Shown: positions 42,283-52,205, counted from the stretch's first letter. The stretch: 64,000 nucleotides of DNA from Tannerella forsythia (GCF_001006485.1 NZ_JUET01000030.1:50122-114121), one strand, 5' to 3'. The notes: generated from the letters alone by a model not told the origin. Numbers and translations: made by a program.

Positions 42283-43197
42283 TTATGGAGTACAGCCTCT
42301 ACCATAATTACCATTGTTGCGGCCACCATGATTTCTATCAGGCTTATTCTCAGAATCATCTTTTCTTCGATGTTGTCCATGCGTATCACCACGAGAAGAT
42401 TCGTTATCAGGATTATTTGAGGATTCTCTATGCTCCCCCTTATCGGGTTTATAACCATAATCGAAGAAATCAACAGTAATCAAACAGTTTGTTATTCCAA
42501 CATCAAAGCGCCAAAAATAATAGCCTCTTTTATCCTTTTCTCCTGTATAAACCCATTTATCCGATATCATCTTAAGATTCTCGATTCGTGGAGCAGCGGC
42601 CGCATAAACAAAGCTAGAAGTGTTTGTCCATAGAGAAAAGCCTGTTTCGCATCTGATAATAGCCTTCATATATAATTCTCCTCGAGGCACTATTGACGCG
42701 TTAACATAGACAGTGGGACCAGCATGGAAGTCGGTGGAAGTCCAAAATGTACTGCTTGCACTATAGAAGATTGTTGAGAGCTTACGAAGTTGAGAACTTC
42801 TAAGTATAATCCCTGTGTTCTTATTTTGCTCTATAATAGAGGGACTTTCTGTATAATCAGATATTTGCCTTATATACTGTTCATCTCCTGCAACCCAAAC
42901 GATTCGATCCACTTTATTAATATACGCATCATTAAGCACCTCCAGACTTTTATCCCTTAATTCTATTTTAAACTTTTCAACAGAATGCGAAGATATATTC
43001 GAAGGTATTTGAGATTCTTTTAAGCTGAATCCATCTTCCCCAACAGTAACATAACTAGCCAACAAATGCTTTTCTGCGTTATATTGATCTTCAGATTTTG
43101 TTGATTGATCAATATCTTCCATGTCAGACGAACAATTCATTAGACAGAGAGAAACCGGCAATAACGCCAATAAACTGAATAATCTTTTTTTACTCAT
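42283..43197 (-). CDS. Unrecognised lipoprotein with Asn/Arg/Gly-rich tail
   Basis: A 304-residue lipoprotein: MSKKRLFSLLALLPVSLCLMNC, lipobox at Cys22. The body (residues about 40-250) has no family I recognise; FYSASSTFWTSTDFHAGPTVY and a beta-rich second half WVYTGEKDKRGYYFWRFDVG suggest a secreted beta protein. The last 50 residues are low-complexity and highly charged (Asn, Asp, Arg, His, Gly) and end in CTP. A TATCTTTG promoter box lies 19 bases before the start. Codons are A+T-rich compared with neighbours, suggesting transfer. No function is proposed. Confidence 0.7.
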   Translation of the reverse strand: MSKKRLFSLLALLPVSLCLMNCSSDMEDIDQSTKSEDQYNAEKHLLASYVTVGEDGFSLKESQIPSNISSHSVEKFKIELRDKSLEVLNDAYINKVDRIVWVAGDEQYIRQISDYTESPSIIEQNKNTGIILRSSQLRKLSTIFYSASSTFWTSTDFHAGPTVYVNASIVPRGELYMKAIIRCETGFSLWTNTSSFVYAAAAPRIENLKMISDKWVYTGEKDKRGYYFWRFDVGITNCLITVDFFDYGYKPDKGEHRESSNNPDNESSRGDTHGQHRRKDDSENKPDRNHGGRNNGNYGRGCTP

Positions 43198-43215
43198 GGT
43201 TCAATGTATTTTTTG

Positions 43216-43223
43216 CAAAGATA
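43216..43223 (-). promoter_or_regulatory. Promoter -7 box of the lipoprotein gene
   Basis: TATCTTTG on the minus strand, 18 bases upstream of the ATG at 43197; ATTG and TTTG candidates for the -33 element lie at 43244-43247 and 43240-43243. Confidence 0.6.
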
Positions 43224-43361
43224 GAGATAAAATTAGAAACAAACAATGTTTTTTTTAAAACCTAGAGCCTGTTTAAATTTGAAACAAAAAGTTGCATTCA
43301 CTAGTTGAAACTACACCACATTTTTTTTGGGGGCAGCCGTATGGCTTTCAAACTTTTTATG

Positions 43362-43369
43362 TATGTTTG
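43362..43369 (+). promoter_or_regulatory. Promoter -7 box of the collagen-like lipoprotein gene
   Basis: TATGTTTG, 26 bases before the ATG at 43396. No clear -33 TTTG. Confidence 0.55.
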
Positions 43370-43395
43370 CAACACGAATTTTAAAATAAAGAACA

Positions 43396-43863
43396 ATGAA
43401 AAAGATTGGGTTATTGATCTGTGTACTGGCCATGGCACTTACCTCGTGCGAAGGTCCGATGGGCCCTCCCGGACCTCCGGGAGCATCGGGAGAAAAGCTG
43501 AACTGGGAAATACTTTATTATACAGTTCATGCTGACGATTGGAAGTTGGTAGGAAACAAAGATGGACTAAATTCGCATTACATCTTTGATTTTAAAGAAA
43601 GTAAGCTGACAAAATTCATCTACGAAAAAGGTCTTGTCAAAGGTTTTAGGATATTAAAATTGGATAATGGAGATAATGTACAAACTCCGTTACCTTATGT
43701 TGTGCCGATAGGCGAAATGAATGGGAATAATGAGAAACTATGGAGTGAATATTATACCTATGACTTTATGCCCGGTTCGATTGCTTTTTATGCATACTAT
43801 ACAGATTTTTATACAGCAAACAAACCGCCGACATGCACGTTCCGCATCGTCATGAACTGGTAA
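43396..43863 (+). CDS. Small lipoprotein with short collagen-like segment
   Basis: A 155-residue lipoprotein. MKKIGLLICVLAMALTSC ends in a lipobox at Cys18, followed at once by the collagen-like EGPMGPPGPPGASGE. The rest is a beta-rich domain (LNWEILYYTVHADDWKLVGN, SHYIFDFKESKLTKFIYEKG) of unknown function. This layout, a lipid anchor, a few Gly-Pro-Pro repeats and a small domain, is widespread in Bacteroidetes; the repeats may act as a spacer or trimerise the protein. It ends 4 bases before the methyltransferase gene. Confidence 0.8.
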   Translation: MKKIGLLICVLAMALTSCEGPMGPPGPPGASGEKLNWEILYYTVHADDWKLVGNKDGLNSHYIFDFKESKLTKFIYEKGLVKGFRILKLDNGDNVQTPLPYVVPIGEMNGNNEKLWSEYYTYDFMPGSIAFYAYYTDFYTANKPPTCTFRIVMNW

Positions 43864-43867
43864 GACG

Positions 43868-45205
43868 ATGACGGACGGCTCATTCGAGATGATCGCCAAG
43901 ACGCTCTACGGGTTAGAAGATATCTTGGCTGAAGAATTAACGGTGCTCGGCGCCGGAAACGTAAAGACGGGGCGACGCATGGTATCGTTCACGGGCGATA
44001 AAGCCATGCTCTACAAGGCAAACTTTCATTGCCGTACGGCGTTGCGTATTCTGATGCCGATCGCCCGGTTTCGTGCGAACAATGCCGATATGGTATATCA
44101 GGAAGTGAAACGGATCGAATGGGAGAAATATCTCTCTCCCGAGAAAACATTTTCGGTCGATGCCGTAATCTATTCCGAAGACTTCCACCACTCCAAATTT
44201 GTTGCCTACCGCACCAAAGACGCGATTGCCGACTACTTCAGCGAGCGTGTGGGCGATCGCCCGTCGGTGCGTTTGAGCAACCCCGACCTGTATATCAACA
44301 TTCATATCTCACACAAAGACTGCACGCTGTCTATCGACAGTTCGGGCGAGAGCCTTCACAAGCGCGGTTATCGAACGGCACAGGGTGAGGCTCCTCTCAA
44401 TGAAGTGCTTGCCGCCGGCATGATCCTGAAAACAGGATGGCGGGGCGAATCGCATTTCGTCGATCCCATGTGCGGATCGGGCACCCTGCTGATCGAAGCA
44501 GCCATGATTGCCCTGAACATCGCCCCGGGCGTCTACCGCAAGGGCTTTGCTTTTGAACGATGGCCCGACTTCGACCGCGACCTGTTCGACGAGATATACA
44601 ACGACGACTCCTCCGAACGCGAGTTTTCGTTCAAATGTTACGGGTCGGACATCTCGCCGTTAACCGTCAAGAAAGCCGAAAAGAATATCCGAAGCGCAGG
44701 CCTGACGAAATACATCGAATTGCAAACGCTGCCTTTTCAGCAATTCACCGAAGCGCCGCGACCGGGTATCCTCATTACGAATCCGCCTTATGGCGAACGC
44801 ATCACGCCCAATAACATCAGCGAATTGTACAGTATGATCGGCGAACGGCTGAAGCACGTATTCACCGGATACAGCGCATGGATACTCAGCTACAAAGACG
44901 AGTGTTTCGATCGCATCGGATTACGTCCGAAGCATAAAATCAAGCTTAGGAACGGCGACCTCGAATGCGAGTACCGATGCTACGAGCTGTTTGCCGGAAC
45001 GAATAAAGCCTACAAGAAAGCTGAGGGCGAAAGAAAAAAAGCAGCCCCTCGGGTAATCGCCGAAAAGCAAAACCGAAAGGAAATGGCTTCGAGCAATTAC
45101 CGGAAAGGAAAAACAGACCGGAAACGGCCTTCGGGCAGTTACCCGAAAAGCTACCGAAATGTATCGATCGTAAAAACCGAAAAGAGACATCAGCCAAAAA
45201 CCTGA
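43868..45205 (+). CDS. THUMP-domain rRNA methyltransferase (RlmL N-half type)
   Basis: A 445-residue class I SAM methyltransferase. An N-terminal ferredoxin-like/THUMP region (about 1-160) is followed by HKRGYRTAQGEAPLNEVLAAGM, the SAM motif FVDPMCGSGTLLIEAAMIA near residue 202, and the catalytic NPPYGER near residue 307. This matches the N-terminal half of RlmL, which makes m2G2445 in 23S rRNA; the C-terminal RlmK half is absent, as in most Bacteroidetes. A basic tail of 60 residues (many Lys/Arg) probably binds RNA. Cytoplasmic. Confidence 0.88.
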   Translation: MTDGSFEMIAKTLYGLEDILAEELTVLGAGNVKTGRRMVSFTGDKAMLYKANFHCRTALRILMPIARFRANNADMVYQEVKRIEWEKYLSPEKTFSVDAVIYSEDFHHSKFVAYRTKDAIADYFSERVGDRPSVRLSNPDLYINIHISHKDCTLSIDSSGESLHKRGYRTAQGEAPLNEVLAAGMILKTGWRGESHFVDPMCGSGTLLIEAAMIALNIAPGVYRKGFAFERWPDFDRDLFDEIYNDDSSEREFSFKCYGSDISPLTVKKAEKNIRSAGLTKYIELQTLPFQQFTEAPRPGILITNPPYGERITPNNISELYSMIGERLKHVFTGYSAWILSYKDECFDRIGLRPKHKIKLRNGDLECEYRCYELFAGTNKAYKKAEGERKKAAPRVIAEKQNRKEMASSNYRKGKTDRKRPSGSYPKSYRNVSIVKTEKRHQPKT

Positions 45206-45235
45206 GGACAATACTTAACCATAAAAAACAAACCG

Positions 45236-47413
45236 ATGAAAAAGATTTACGTATTGCTTTGTCTTGTATTATTCGCAACGCAAATGAGTGCACAGGAAAA
45301 GACATTGACATTTCAAGACCTGATACCGGGCGGTAGAAATAACCATCGATTCGTGCCGAAAAACATCCGGCAGCTTCAGTGGTGCGGTGATTTTTATACG
45401 TATGTAAAGGGGGACAGTCTGCTGATGGCCAAACCGACAGACGGCTCGGAACAAGTTGCTTTCACACGTGCCGGGCTAAGCGATCGGCTCATTGCAGCCG
45501 GTTTGCCCGAAATTTCGTCCATGCCGGCGTTCTTCGTGCCGGATGTTTCCGTGCCTGTGATCGCTTTCCGGTACAAGGGGAATCGGGTGCATTACGACCT
45601 GCGGAACGGACACGTCGCGGCAAAGTATACACCGGATCCGGCAGGCAGTCGTTGGGAATACGACAAGGTAAACGGACGCATCGCATTCACACGCGAAAAC
45701 AATGTCTGTATTCTTTCGCCCGACGGCACGACCGAAACGGTGACGAATGAGACGGATAAAGGCATCGTTTGCGGCACAGCCGTACACCAAAACGAGTTCG
45801 GTATTCACAAAGGGCTCTTCTGGTCGCCCGACGGTGCGGCGTTGGCTTTCTATCGCATGGACGAAACGATGGTTGCGGATTACCCGATCGTGCATGTCGA
45901 TGCACGCATCGCCCGAGCCGAGCCGTTCAAATATCCGATGGCCGGGATGAAAAGTCACGAGGTAACGGTCGGCATCTATCATCTCTCTACGAAACAGATC
46001 GTCTGGCTGAAAACCGGTTTGCCGAAAGAGAAATACCTGACGAATATCGCCTGGAGCCCCGACGCGAAAAGCATTTATCTGGCCGAACTGAACCGCGGAC
46101 AGGATACCTGCCGGCTGGTACGATACGACGCCCGTACCGGACAACGTGAGGCGGAGCTTTTTGTCGAAACGAACGCACGTTACGTCGAGCCGCAAGCGTC
46201 GGTGCTGTTTCGTCCCGGTAACCCGCGTCAGTTCGTCTGGCAAAGTCAGCGGGACGGATTTAATCACCTTTATCTTTACGATACCGATGGTAAGTTGGTT
46301 AGGCAATTGACTTCCGGGCGGTGGCTCATAAAAGAAGTCCTCGGTTTCGATGCCAAAGGCGAAAATCTGTTCTTTACCGCTACGGCACCGCATGACGCTC
46401 ATTCACCGAAAGACGGCAGTGCACTTGAAACCTATGCATGGCGATTACAGATGAAAACCGGCAGACGCTATTGCCTGACCGAGAAAAGAGGCGTGCACGA
46501 TATTTCGGCCAACGCAACGTATACTTATTTGATCGACCGGGTTTCGTCGCCGCAGATACCGCGCGACATCGACCTTGTGCGCATCAATGACGGTCGGACG
46601 GTGAAATCCCTCCTGTCAGCCCAAAATCCGTTCGCAAGTTACGATATGCCGACCATCCGTATCGGTACGCTCACGGCGGCCGACGGTAAGACTCCACTGC
46701 ATTACCGCCTCGTGACGCCTCCGGGTCTGGACGAGACGAAAAAGCACCCGGCCATTATCTACGTCTACGGAGGCCCTCACGCGCAGCTCGTCACCGGCGG
46801 ATGGATGAACGGCGTCGGCGGTTGGGATCTTTATATGGCGCGTAAAGGATATGTGATGCTCACGATCGACGGACGCGGATCGGCTAATCGCGGCTTCGAG
46901 TTCGAGAGCGTCATTCACCGGAACCTCGGCGAGGCGGAGATGGCCGACCAGATGAAAGGCGTCGAACTGCTCAAATCGTTACCCTATGTAGACAGCGAGC
47001 GTCTCGGTGTACACGGCTGGAGTTACGGTGGATTCATGACGACCAACCTGATGCTGACGCATCCCGACGTGTTCAAAGCAGGCGTGGCCGGAGGTCCGGT
47101 GATCGACTGGCACCGCTACGAAATCATGTATGGTGAGCGATATATGGATCATCCGAAAGAGAATCCCGAAGGATATAAAAAAGCCAATCTGTTACTCAAG
47201 GCCGGCCACTTAAAAGGACATCTGCTGCTTATTCACGGTACGATAGACCCGGTAGTTGTTTGGCAGCATAGCCAACTCTTCCTGAAAGCCTGTATCGATG
47301 CCGGTACATTCCCTGACTACTTCGTCTACCCCGGTCATCCGCACAACGTCATCGGCAAAGACCGCCCGCATCTCTACGAGAAGATAACACGGTATTTCGA
47401 AGATCATCTTTAA
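45236..47413 (+). CDS. Dipeptidyl peptidase IV (S9B serine peptidase)
   Basis: A 725-residue exported peptidase that removes Xaa-Pro dipeptides. After a signal (MKKIYVLLCLVLFATQMSAQ) comes a beta-propeller domain with the substrate-side FWSPDGAALAFYRMDET, then an alpha/beta hydrolase domain. The catalytic Ser is in GWSYGGF near residue 596, the Asp in HGTIDPVV and the His in YPGHPHNVIGKDRPHL. PIVHVDARIARAEPFKYPMAG is typical of DPP IV. It follows the methyltransferase by 30 bases. In asaccharolytic or peptide-using Bacteroidales this enzyme supplies dipeptides from collagen-like and host proteins. Confidence 0.94.
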   Translation: MKKIYVLLCLVLFATQMSAQEKTLTFQDLIPGGRNNHRFVPKNIRQLQWCGDFYTYVKGDSLLMAKPTDGSEQVAFTRAGLSDRLIAAGLPEISSMPAFFVPDVSVPVIAFRYKGNRVHYDLRNGHVAAKYTPDPAGSRWEYDKVNGRIAFTRENNVCILSPDGTTETVTNETDKGIVCGTAVHQNEFGIHKGLFWSPDGAALAFYRMDETMVADYPIVHVDARIARAEPFKYPMAGMKSHEVTVGIYHLSTKQIVWLKTGLPKEKYLTNIAWSPDAKSIYLAELNRGQDTCRLVRYDARTGQREAELFVETNARYVEPQASVLFRPGNPRQFVWQSQRDGFNHLYLYDTDGKLVRQLTSGRWLIKEVLGFDAKGENLFFTATAPHDAHSPKDGSALETYAWRLQMKTGRRYCLTEKRGVHDISANATYTYLIDRVSSPQIPRDIDLVRINDGRTVKSLLSAQNPFASYDMPTIRIGTLTAADGKTPLHYRLVTPPGLDETKKHPAIIYVYGGPHAQLVTGGWMNGVGGWDLYMARKGYVMLTIDGRGSANRGFEFESVIHRNLGEAEMADQMKGVELLKSLPYVDSERLGVHGWSYGGFMTTNLMLTHPDVFKAGVAGGPVIDWHRYEIMYGERYMDHPKENPEGYKKANLLLKAGHLKGHLLLIHGTIDPVVVWQHSQLFLKACIDAGTFPDYFVYPGHPHNVIGKDRPHLYEKITRYFEDHL

Positions 47414-47543
47414 GAATGAATTACGAATGTCGAATTACGAATTGCGATGTTCGATTCGAACGCGAGTAACGCGAGTGACGCAAATAAACGCATATTTCAC
47501 TTTTCGTTCTTCGTTTCTCACTCTCCTCATTCACGAACGATGG
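47414..47543. other. Spacer between converging genes with short direct repeats
   Basis: The bases after the peptidase stop repeat AATTACGAAT at short intervals, then GCGAGTAACGCGAGTGACGC. No hairpin with a T tract is evident; nothing else is recognised. Confidence 0.4.
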
Positions 47544-48158
47544 CTACGGTTCGAAGAGTTCGAACCGGTAGCCTTGTTCTTTGAGCCATTCGATAGACCA
47601 GGGAAGAGCAGCTTTCATACGGTCGCCGGCTTTGAGTGAATCGTGAAAGACGATGATGGATCCGTTGCGCGTATATCGTTTTACGACGTTAAAAACTCCC
47701 TGTGAGGTCATGTGAGGACTGTAATCGCGAGTGACGACATCCCACATGATCACCTTGTATTTTTTGCGCAGTCTTGCCAGTTGCGGAAGGCGCATATGTC
47801 CGTGCGGAGGACGAAAGAGGCGACTGCCGATCAGCTCTGCCGCCTTCTCTACATTGTCCATGTAACGAGACGTTCGCGAACGGACTCCCTGAATATGATT
47901 GAACGTATGGTTGCCCACTCCGTGACCGCGTTCAAGTACCATGCGGTAAATATTCGGATGCTTACGCACATTGTCGCCGACGCAAAAGAACGTGGCTTTA
48001 ATCTCGTAACGGTCGAGCAGGTCAAGCACCCATGGCGTAATCTCGGGAATCGGACCGTCGTCAAATGTCAGGTAGACACATTTCTCCTTCCGGGGTAGTC
48101 GCCAAACGCCTCCGCGGAAAATCGCTCGGTAAAGCCAGGGCGGTTGTTCGATAAACAT
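47544..48158 (-). CDS. Polysaccharide deacetylase family protein (NodB domain)
   Basis: A 204-residue NodB-fold protein. The catalytic motifs are complete: VYLTFDDGPIPE (TFDDGP), GNHTFNH (HxxxH metal ligands), RLFRPPHGHMR, WDVVTRDY and IIVFHDS. It removes acetyl groups from an amino-sugar polymer, possibly peptidoglycan or a surface glycan. No clear signal peptide is present, though the N terminus PPWLYRAIFRG is hydrophobic. It follows the DUF2723 gene by 6 bases and is cotranscribed with it. Confidence 0.88.
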   Translation of the reverse strand: MFIEQPPWLYRAIFRGGVWRLPRKEKCVYLTFDDGPIPEITPWVLDLLDRYEIKATFFCVGDNVRKHPNIYRMVLERGHGVGNHTFNHIQGVRSRTSRYMDNVEKAAELIGSRLFRPPHGHMRLPQLARLRKKYKVIMWDVVTRDYSPHMTSQGVFNVVKRYTRNGSIIVFHDSLKAGDRMKAALPWSIEWLKEQGYRFELFEP

Positions 48159-48164
48159 CGTCGG

Positions 48165-51100
48165 TTACCGGTTGCGGCCTCCGTCTTGCGTTCCCTGAAA
48201 AGCCATGTGATATTTCTGGAACTCTTCGCGGTACTTGGCTCCGTATGTACGGTCATATTGCATACCCATTCCCAACGCGTTCTGCACGATGGCCAGATCA
48301 CGCTGCCAATCCTCCCGAATACCGGCCCTATCGCGTGCGTTCAGACGCATATACCAGCGGATGTTCCGTAACGAGTTTTCGATGATACCGTCGAGAATCG
48401 AAGCTCCCTTCTCTTTTTGGCCGATCGCCATATACGTATCGCCAATCATCAGTGCACTGTAATCCAGCGGTACATTTTCGACGGGGAGAACTTCCATGCA
48501 TCGATCCAGAACAGCCTGTGCTTTGTCGGATTTACCTTCTTCCAGCAATGCTTGAGCCAACTCACCGAAGATATACATCCGGTAGCTTTTGCACATACGC
48601 ATCGTGTTCTCGTCGATGTATATTCCGGGCTTATCGGCACCGCCCCACCGGAACTTGTTCATCACGTTATCGTACATCTTTTCCGTATCGATGGCGCGAG
48701 CATTCGCTCCTTTCGTCATATAAGGCACGATGCGATAGGCCATCCCCGTTTTTTGGAAATACGGATCGAGGCGTACGAACTGGTTCGGGTCTACCGTGAT
48801 GGCAAAATAGATCGGACGTTCCCAGTTGTTTGTGTGAAGCATGTCGAGGATCGTTACGGCTTCTTTGCCCAGCACTTCCTTGCCCGAGAGGTTAATGGTC
48901 ATTTCCTTGACCATCTGCGATGCGTCCTGCGGGCTGATGGCACCGTGTTTCATCACCGTGGCCGAATCGACTTCCAACGTCAGCACATCCGATGGGATAT
49001 GCGGAATATCACGTCGGTAACCCGGAATTTTTTTCGTGCGTGGATCATCGCTGCGCAGGAACTCCAAAGCTTTTCCCAAATCGACTTTGTCCATACGTTG
49101 GATGACGTATGTCATATCCCGTTTTCCCTGAATATACTGGCTGTGATCCCATGTGATCGGCAGTGGCGCGGATTCGTAGGCTTGACGTTTCATCTGATCG
49201 ATGTACCAGTCGGTTTGCAAATAGCTTGTATTGCATACGCGCACATCGGTACGGATACCTTCCACCTCCTGCGCATACCAGAGCGGGAACGTATCGTTGT
49301 CGCCATTCGTAAAAATGACGGCATTCGGTTCGCACGATTCGAGATAGTTGGAACCGAAGTCGCGGCACATGTAACGTCCCGAACGGTCGTGGTCGTCCCA
49401 GTTTTGTCCGGCCATCTGGATCGGAACGAGTACGCATGCAAGCGTCGCGACCGTACCGGCCACAAGTCCCGGCAACTTACCGAACTTCTCCAGCGCTCGC
49501 GCTACGGCCCCGACACCCAATCCGATCCAAATACAATATGCATAGAATGACCCGGCATACGCATAATCCCGTTCGCGAGGCTGGAAAGGGGGCTGATTCA
49601 GATAAAGCACGATCGCAATTCCCGTCATAAAGAACAGGAAGAACGTCACCCAAAAAGACTGCATCCCTTTTTTTCCGCTGAACAGCTGGTAGAAGATCCC
49701 CAGCAGTCCGAGTAGGAGAGGCAGCATATAATACACATTATGCCCCTTGTTGTTGGCAATATCGAACGGCATATCATCCTGCGGCCCGACGAGGAACGTA
49801 TCGATTGGTTTGATTCCGGTGATCCAGTTCCCGTTCATAATCTCACCATGCCCTTGAATATCGTTTTGACGACCGGAAAAGTTCCACATAAAATATCGCC
49901 AGTACATAAAGTTCAGCTGATAACGAACGAAAAATTTGATATTTTCGGCAAAGGTCGGTTTCATGACACTTTTTGTCTCGCCCATATCGATGACTTTTAC
50001 CGGTGTTCCTTTTACCTTCGCCCACGATTTGTACCCTGCTACGTGACGCGCTTCGGGGCTGTGCATACGCGGGAAAAGCATCATCGTTTCGCTGACGTAT
50101 TTGTACTCACGTACCGTATCCGAAATAAAATAGTGATCTTTTTCGTTTTTATCTTTTTTTATCACACGACTCCATATCTTGGGTCCTTTACTCGAAACAG
50201 GTGTTCCGTCGCTCTTGCGCTCCGGCACCGACACGTAGGTCTTGCCGTAGATAAGAGGCGTGTCGCCATACTGTTCACGCGCCAGATAACTGCGCAGGGT
50301 GAAGATATCCTTCGGGGCATTCTGGTTCATCGGCGTATCGGCTGTCGAACGGATAAGGATCAGTGCGTAAGATGAGTATCCCACCACGATCACCATCAGC
50401 GAAACCAAAATCGTATTCAGTGCACGGACATTGATATTTTTGAAGCGGAACAGGACGGCTGTTAAGGCAATCAACAACAAGATACCGAGTACATAGCCGT
50501 TTCCCAGGAAGGGAATACCGAGCAGAGCGATGGTCAGGACGAAAGAAATTCTGACGCGCATCGGAGAGATGTCTTTGCGCATCGTTTCCCAGATTGACCA
50601 GCCCAACATGCCCGCAATGATCACCACATAGGCATAAACGCCCGAATTATACGGCATACCGAAAACGTTCACAAACAGCAGTTCGAACCAGCCGCAAGTT
50701 TCGACCAGACCTTGCACGACACCATACATGATCAATCCGATGATTGCAAATGATACGAATAGAGCGATCAACGTCCCTTTGAACGTCGGGCTCGGGAATT
50801 TCCGGTAGTAATAAACGAGTACAATGGCAGGAATACAAAGCAGGTTTAGCAGATGGACACCGATGCTTAGCCCCATGAAGTAGGCGATCAACACAATCCA
50901 TCGATCGGCATGCGGCCGATCGGCTGCTTCTTCCCATTTCAGAATTAACCAAAATACGAGGGCCGTAAACAGCGATGAGCTGGCGTAGACTTCACCTTCA
51001 ACGGCACTGAACCAAAACGTATCGCTGAAGGTATAAACCAACGCTCCGACGAGTCCGCAACCCATCACCATGATGGTGTGTGTCAAAGTAAGTTCGCGTT

Positions 51101-51428
51101 TCCCTTCTTTCAGGATGATGCGCCGAGCCATGTGCGTGATACTCCAGAAGAGAAACAAAATCGTAAGTGCACTGAACAGGGCAGACATACAATTGACCAT
51201 CTTCGCCACTTCCGCCGTATCGGATGTGAGTTGCGTAAACAGATTGCCCATCAGCATGAAAAAAGGTGCTCCGGGCGGATGCCCCACTTCCAGTTTATAG
51301 GCAGATGCAATAAATTCGCCGCAGTCCCAGAAACTTCCGGTCGGCTCGATGGTCGATAGATACGTATACGACGCAATCAGGAAGACGATCCATCCCAAAA
51401 CGTTGTTGATTAGCTTATATTGCTTCAT
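48165..51428 (-). CDS. DUF2723 multi-pass membrane protein (GT-C type)
   Basis: A 1087-residue integral membrane protein. The start region YLSTIEPTGSFWDCGEFIASAYKLEVGHPPGAPFFMLMG is the hallmark of DUF2723 (PF11028). About a dozen membrane helices fill residues 10-400 and 560-690; a large soluble region follows with KFRWGGADKPGIYIDENTMRM and TPR-like repeats at the end (FGELAQALLEEGKSDKAQAV). The early Asp/Glu (WDCGEF) is the probable catalytic acid of a lipid-linked-sugar transferase of GT-C fold, as in protein O-mannosyltransferases; this is inferred. Operon with the deacetylase. Confidence 0.88.
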   Translation of the reverse strand: MKQYKLINNVLGWIVFLIASYTYLSTIEPTGSFWDCGEFIASAYKLEVGHPPGAPFFMLMGNLFTQLTSDTAEVAKMVNCMSALFSALTILFLFWSITHMARRIILKEGKRELTLTHTIMVMGCGLVGALVYTFSDTFWFSAVEGEVYASSSLFTALVFWLILKWEEAADRPHADRWIVLIAYFMGLSIGVHLLNLLCIPAIVLVYYYRKFPSPTFKGTLIALFVSFAIIGLIMYGVVQGLVETCGWFELLFVNVFGMPYNSGVYAYVVIIAGMLGWSIWETMRKDISPMRVRISFVLTIALLGIPFLGNGYVLGILLLIALTAVLFRFKNINVRALNTILVSLMVIVVGYSSYALILIRSTADTPMNQNAPKDIFTLRSYLAREQYGDTPLIYGKTYVSVPERKSDGTPVSSKGPKIWSRVIKKDKNEKDHYFISDTVREYKYVSETMMLFPRMHSPEARHVAGYKSWAKVKGTPVKVIDMGETKSVMKPTFAENIKFFVRYQLNFMYWRYFMWNFSGRQNDIQGHGEIMNGNWITGIKPIDTFLVGPQDDMPFDIANNKGHNVYYMLPLLLGLLGIFYQLFSGKKGMQSFWVTFFLFFMTGIAIVLYLNQPPFQPRERDYAYAGSFYAYCIWIGLGVGAVARALEKFGKLPGLVAGTVATLACVLVPIQMAGQNWDDHDRSGRYMCRDFGSNYLESCEPNAVIFTNGDNDTFPLWYAQEVEGIRTDVRVCNTSYLQTDWYIDQMKRQAYESAPLPITWDHSQYIQGKRDMTYVIQRMDKVDLGKALEFLRSDDPRTKKIPGYRRDIPHIPSDVLTLEVDSATVMKHGAISPQDASQMVKEMTINLSGKEVLGKEAVTILDMLHTNNWERPIYFAITVDPNQFVRLDPYFQKTGMAYRIVPYMTKGANARAIDTEKMYDNVMNKFRWGGADKPGIYIDENTMRMCKSYRMYIFGELAQALLEEGKSDKAQAVLDRCMEVLPVENVPLDYSALMIGDTYMAIGQKEKGASILDGIIENSLRNIRWYMRLNARDRAGIREDWQRDLAIVQNALGMGMQYDRTYGAKYREEFQKYHMAFQGTQDGGRNR

Positions 51429-51471
51429 AATCGAGGATATGGTAAGCGTTTATTTTTGATATATTCGGCCG

Positions 51472-51479
51472 CAAAGATA
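51472..51479 (-). promoter_or_regulatory. Promoter -7 box of the DUF2723 operon
   Basis: TATCTTTG on the minus strand, 43 bases upstream of the ATG at 51428. Confidence 0.55.
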
Positions 51480-51677
51480 TAAAAATCTGCTGACAACATA
51501 ACGCTATCTCATTACATATATTGTTTGTGTTACGAAAAAATCGTAAGAAAAAGTGCATTTCTTTTCATTGTTTCGCTGCCGGCACGTTTTCTTCATCGCA
51601 TTTTACGACTTCTTAAAGAAAATCATTTCACCCGGTCGTTTTTATTTCTTTTCTTTGCGGCTGTTTTTTATTGAGTG

Positions 51678-52163
51678 ATGAATAAGAATAGTAAGCATAG
51701 ACAGTTGTTTCGCTGGGTATATACGTTATTGACGGTCGGAGTAACGGTTTTTATCTTTACGAACTCGCTACAGGGTGGCGAAGCATCCGGACTGCGCAGC
51801 GTTATGGTTACCGAGTGGCTGAACCAGCTGATCGGCTATCTGGGGATTGATTATCGGTTCACGGTGTATGCCGTACGGAAACTTGCGCACTTGACCGAAT
51901 TTATGCTGCTCGGGCTTTTCCTTACTTTGACATTGCGTGTGTACACCCGGAGTCTGATGCCGCATATCTCGTGGCCGTTATTTGCAGGACTGTTCACGGC
52001 TGTCTGCGACGAGACCATCCAACTCTTCGGTCGCGGTCGCGGACCTTCGTTGCACGATGTCTGGATCGATTTTGCCGGATTTGTCATCGGACTCTGTATC
52101 GCTCTTTTTCTTATGCGTCCGGTACGCCGTCTCCCCAAGCCGGTGCGCAAGCATCGGAGGTAG
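51678..52163 (+). CDS. VanZ family membrane protein
   Basis: A 161-residue inner-membrane protein with four hydrophobic segments. IFTNSLQGGEASGLRS, RKLAHLTEFMLLGLFL and DETIQLFGRGRGPSLHDVWIDFAGFVIG are the characteristic VanZ-like motifs (conserved K-x-x-H-x-x-E-F and D-E-x-x-Q). The family name comes from teicoplanin resistance, but most members are of unknown function. A GTG at 51675 precedes the ATG used. It stands alone between the DUF2723 gene (divergent) and the polyprenyl synthase (convergent). Confidence 0.85.
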   Translation: MNKNSKHRQLFRWVYTLLTVGVTVFIFTNSLQGGEASGLRSVMVTEWLNQLIGYLGIDYRFTVYAVRKLAHLTEFMLLGLFLTLTLRVYTRSLMPHISWPLFAGLFTAVCDETIQLFGRGRGPSLHDVWIDFAGFVIGLCIALFLMRPVRRLPKPVRKHRR

Positions 52164-52205
52164 AAACGGTTCAGAACGGGTCATACATATCCGATGAAGA
52201 TTATT

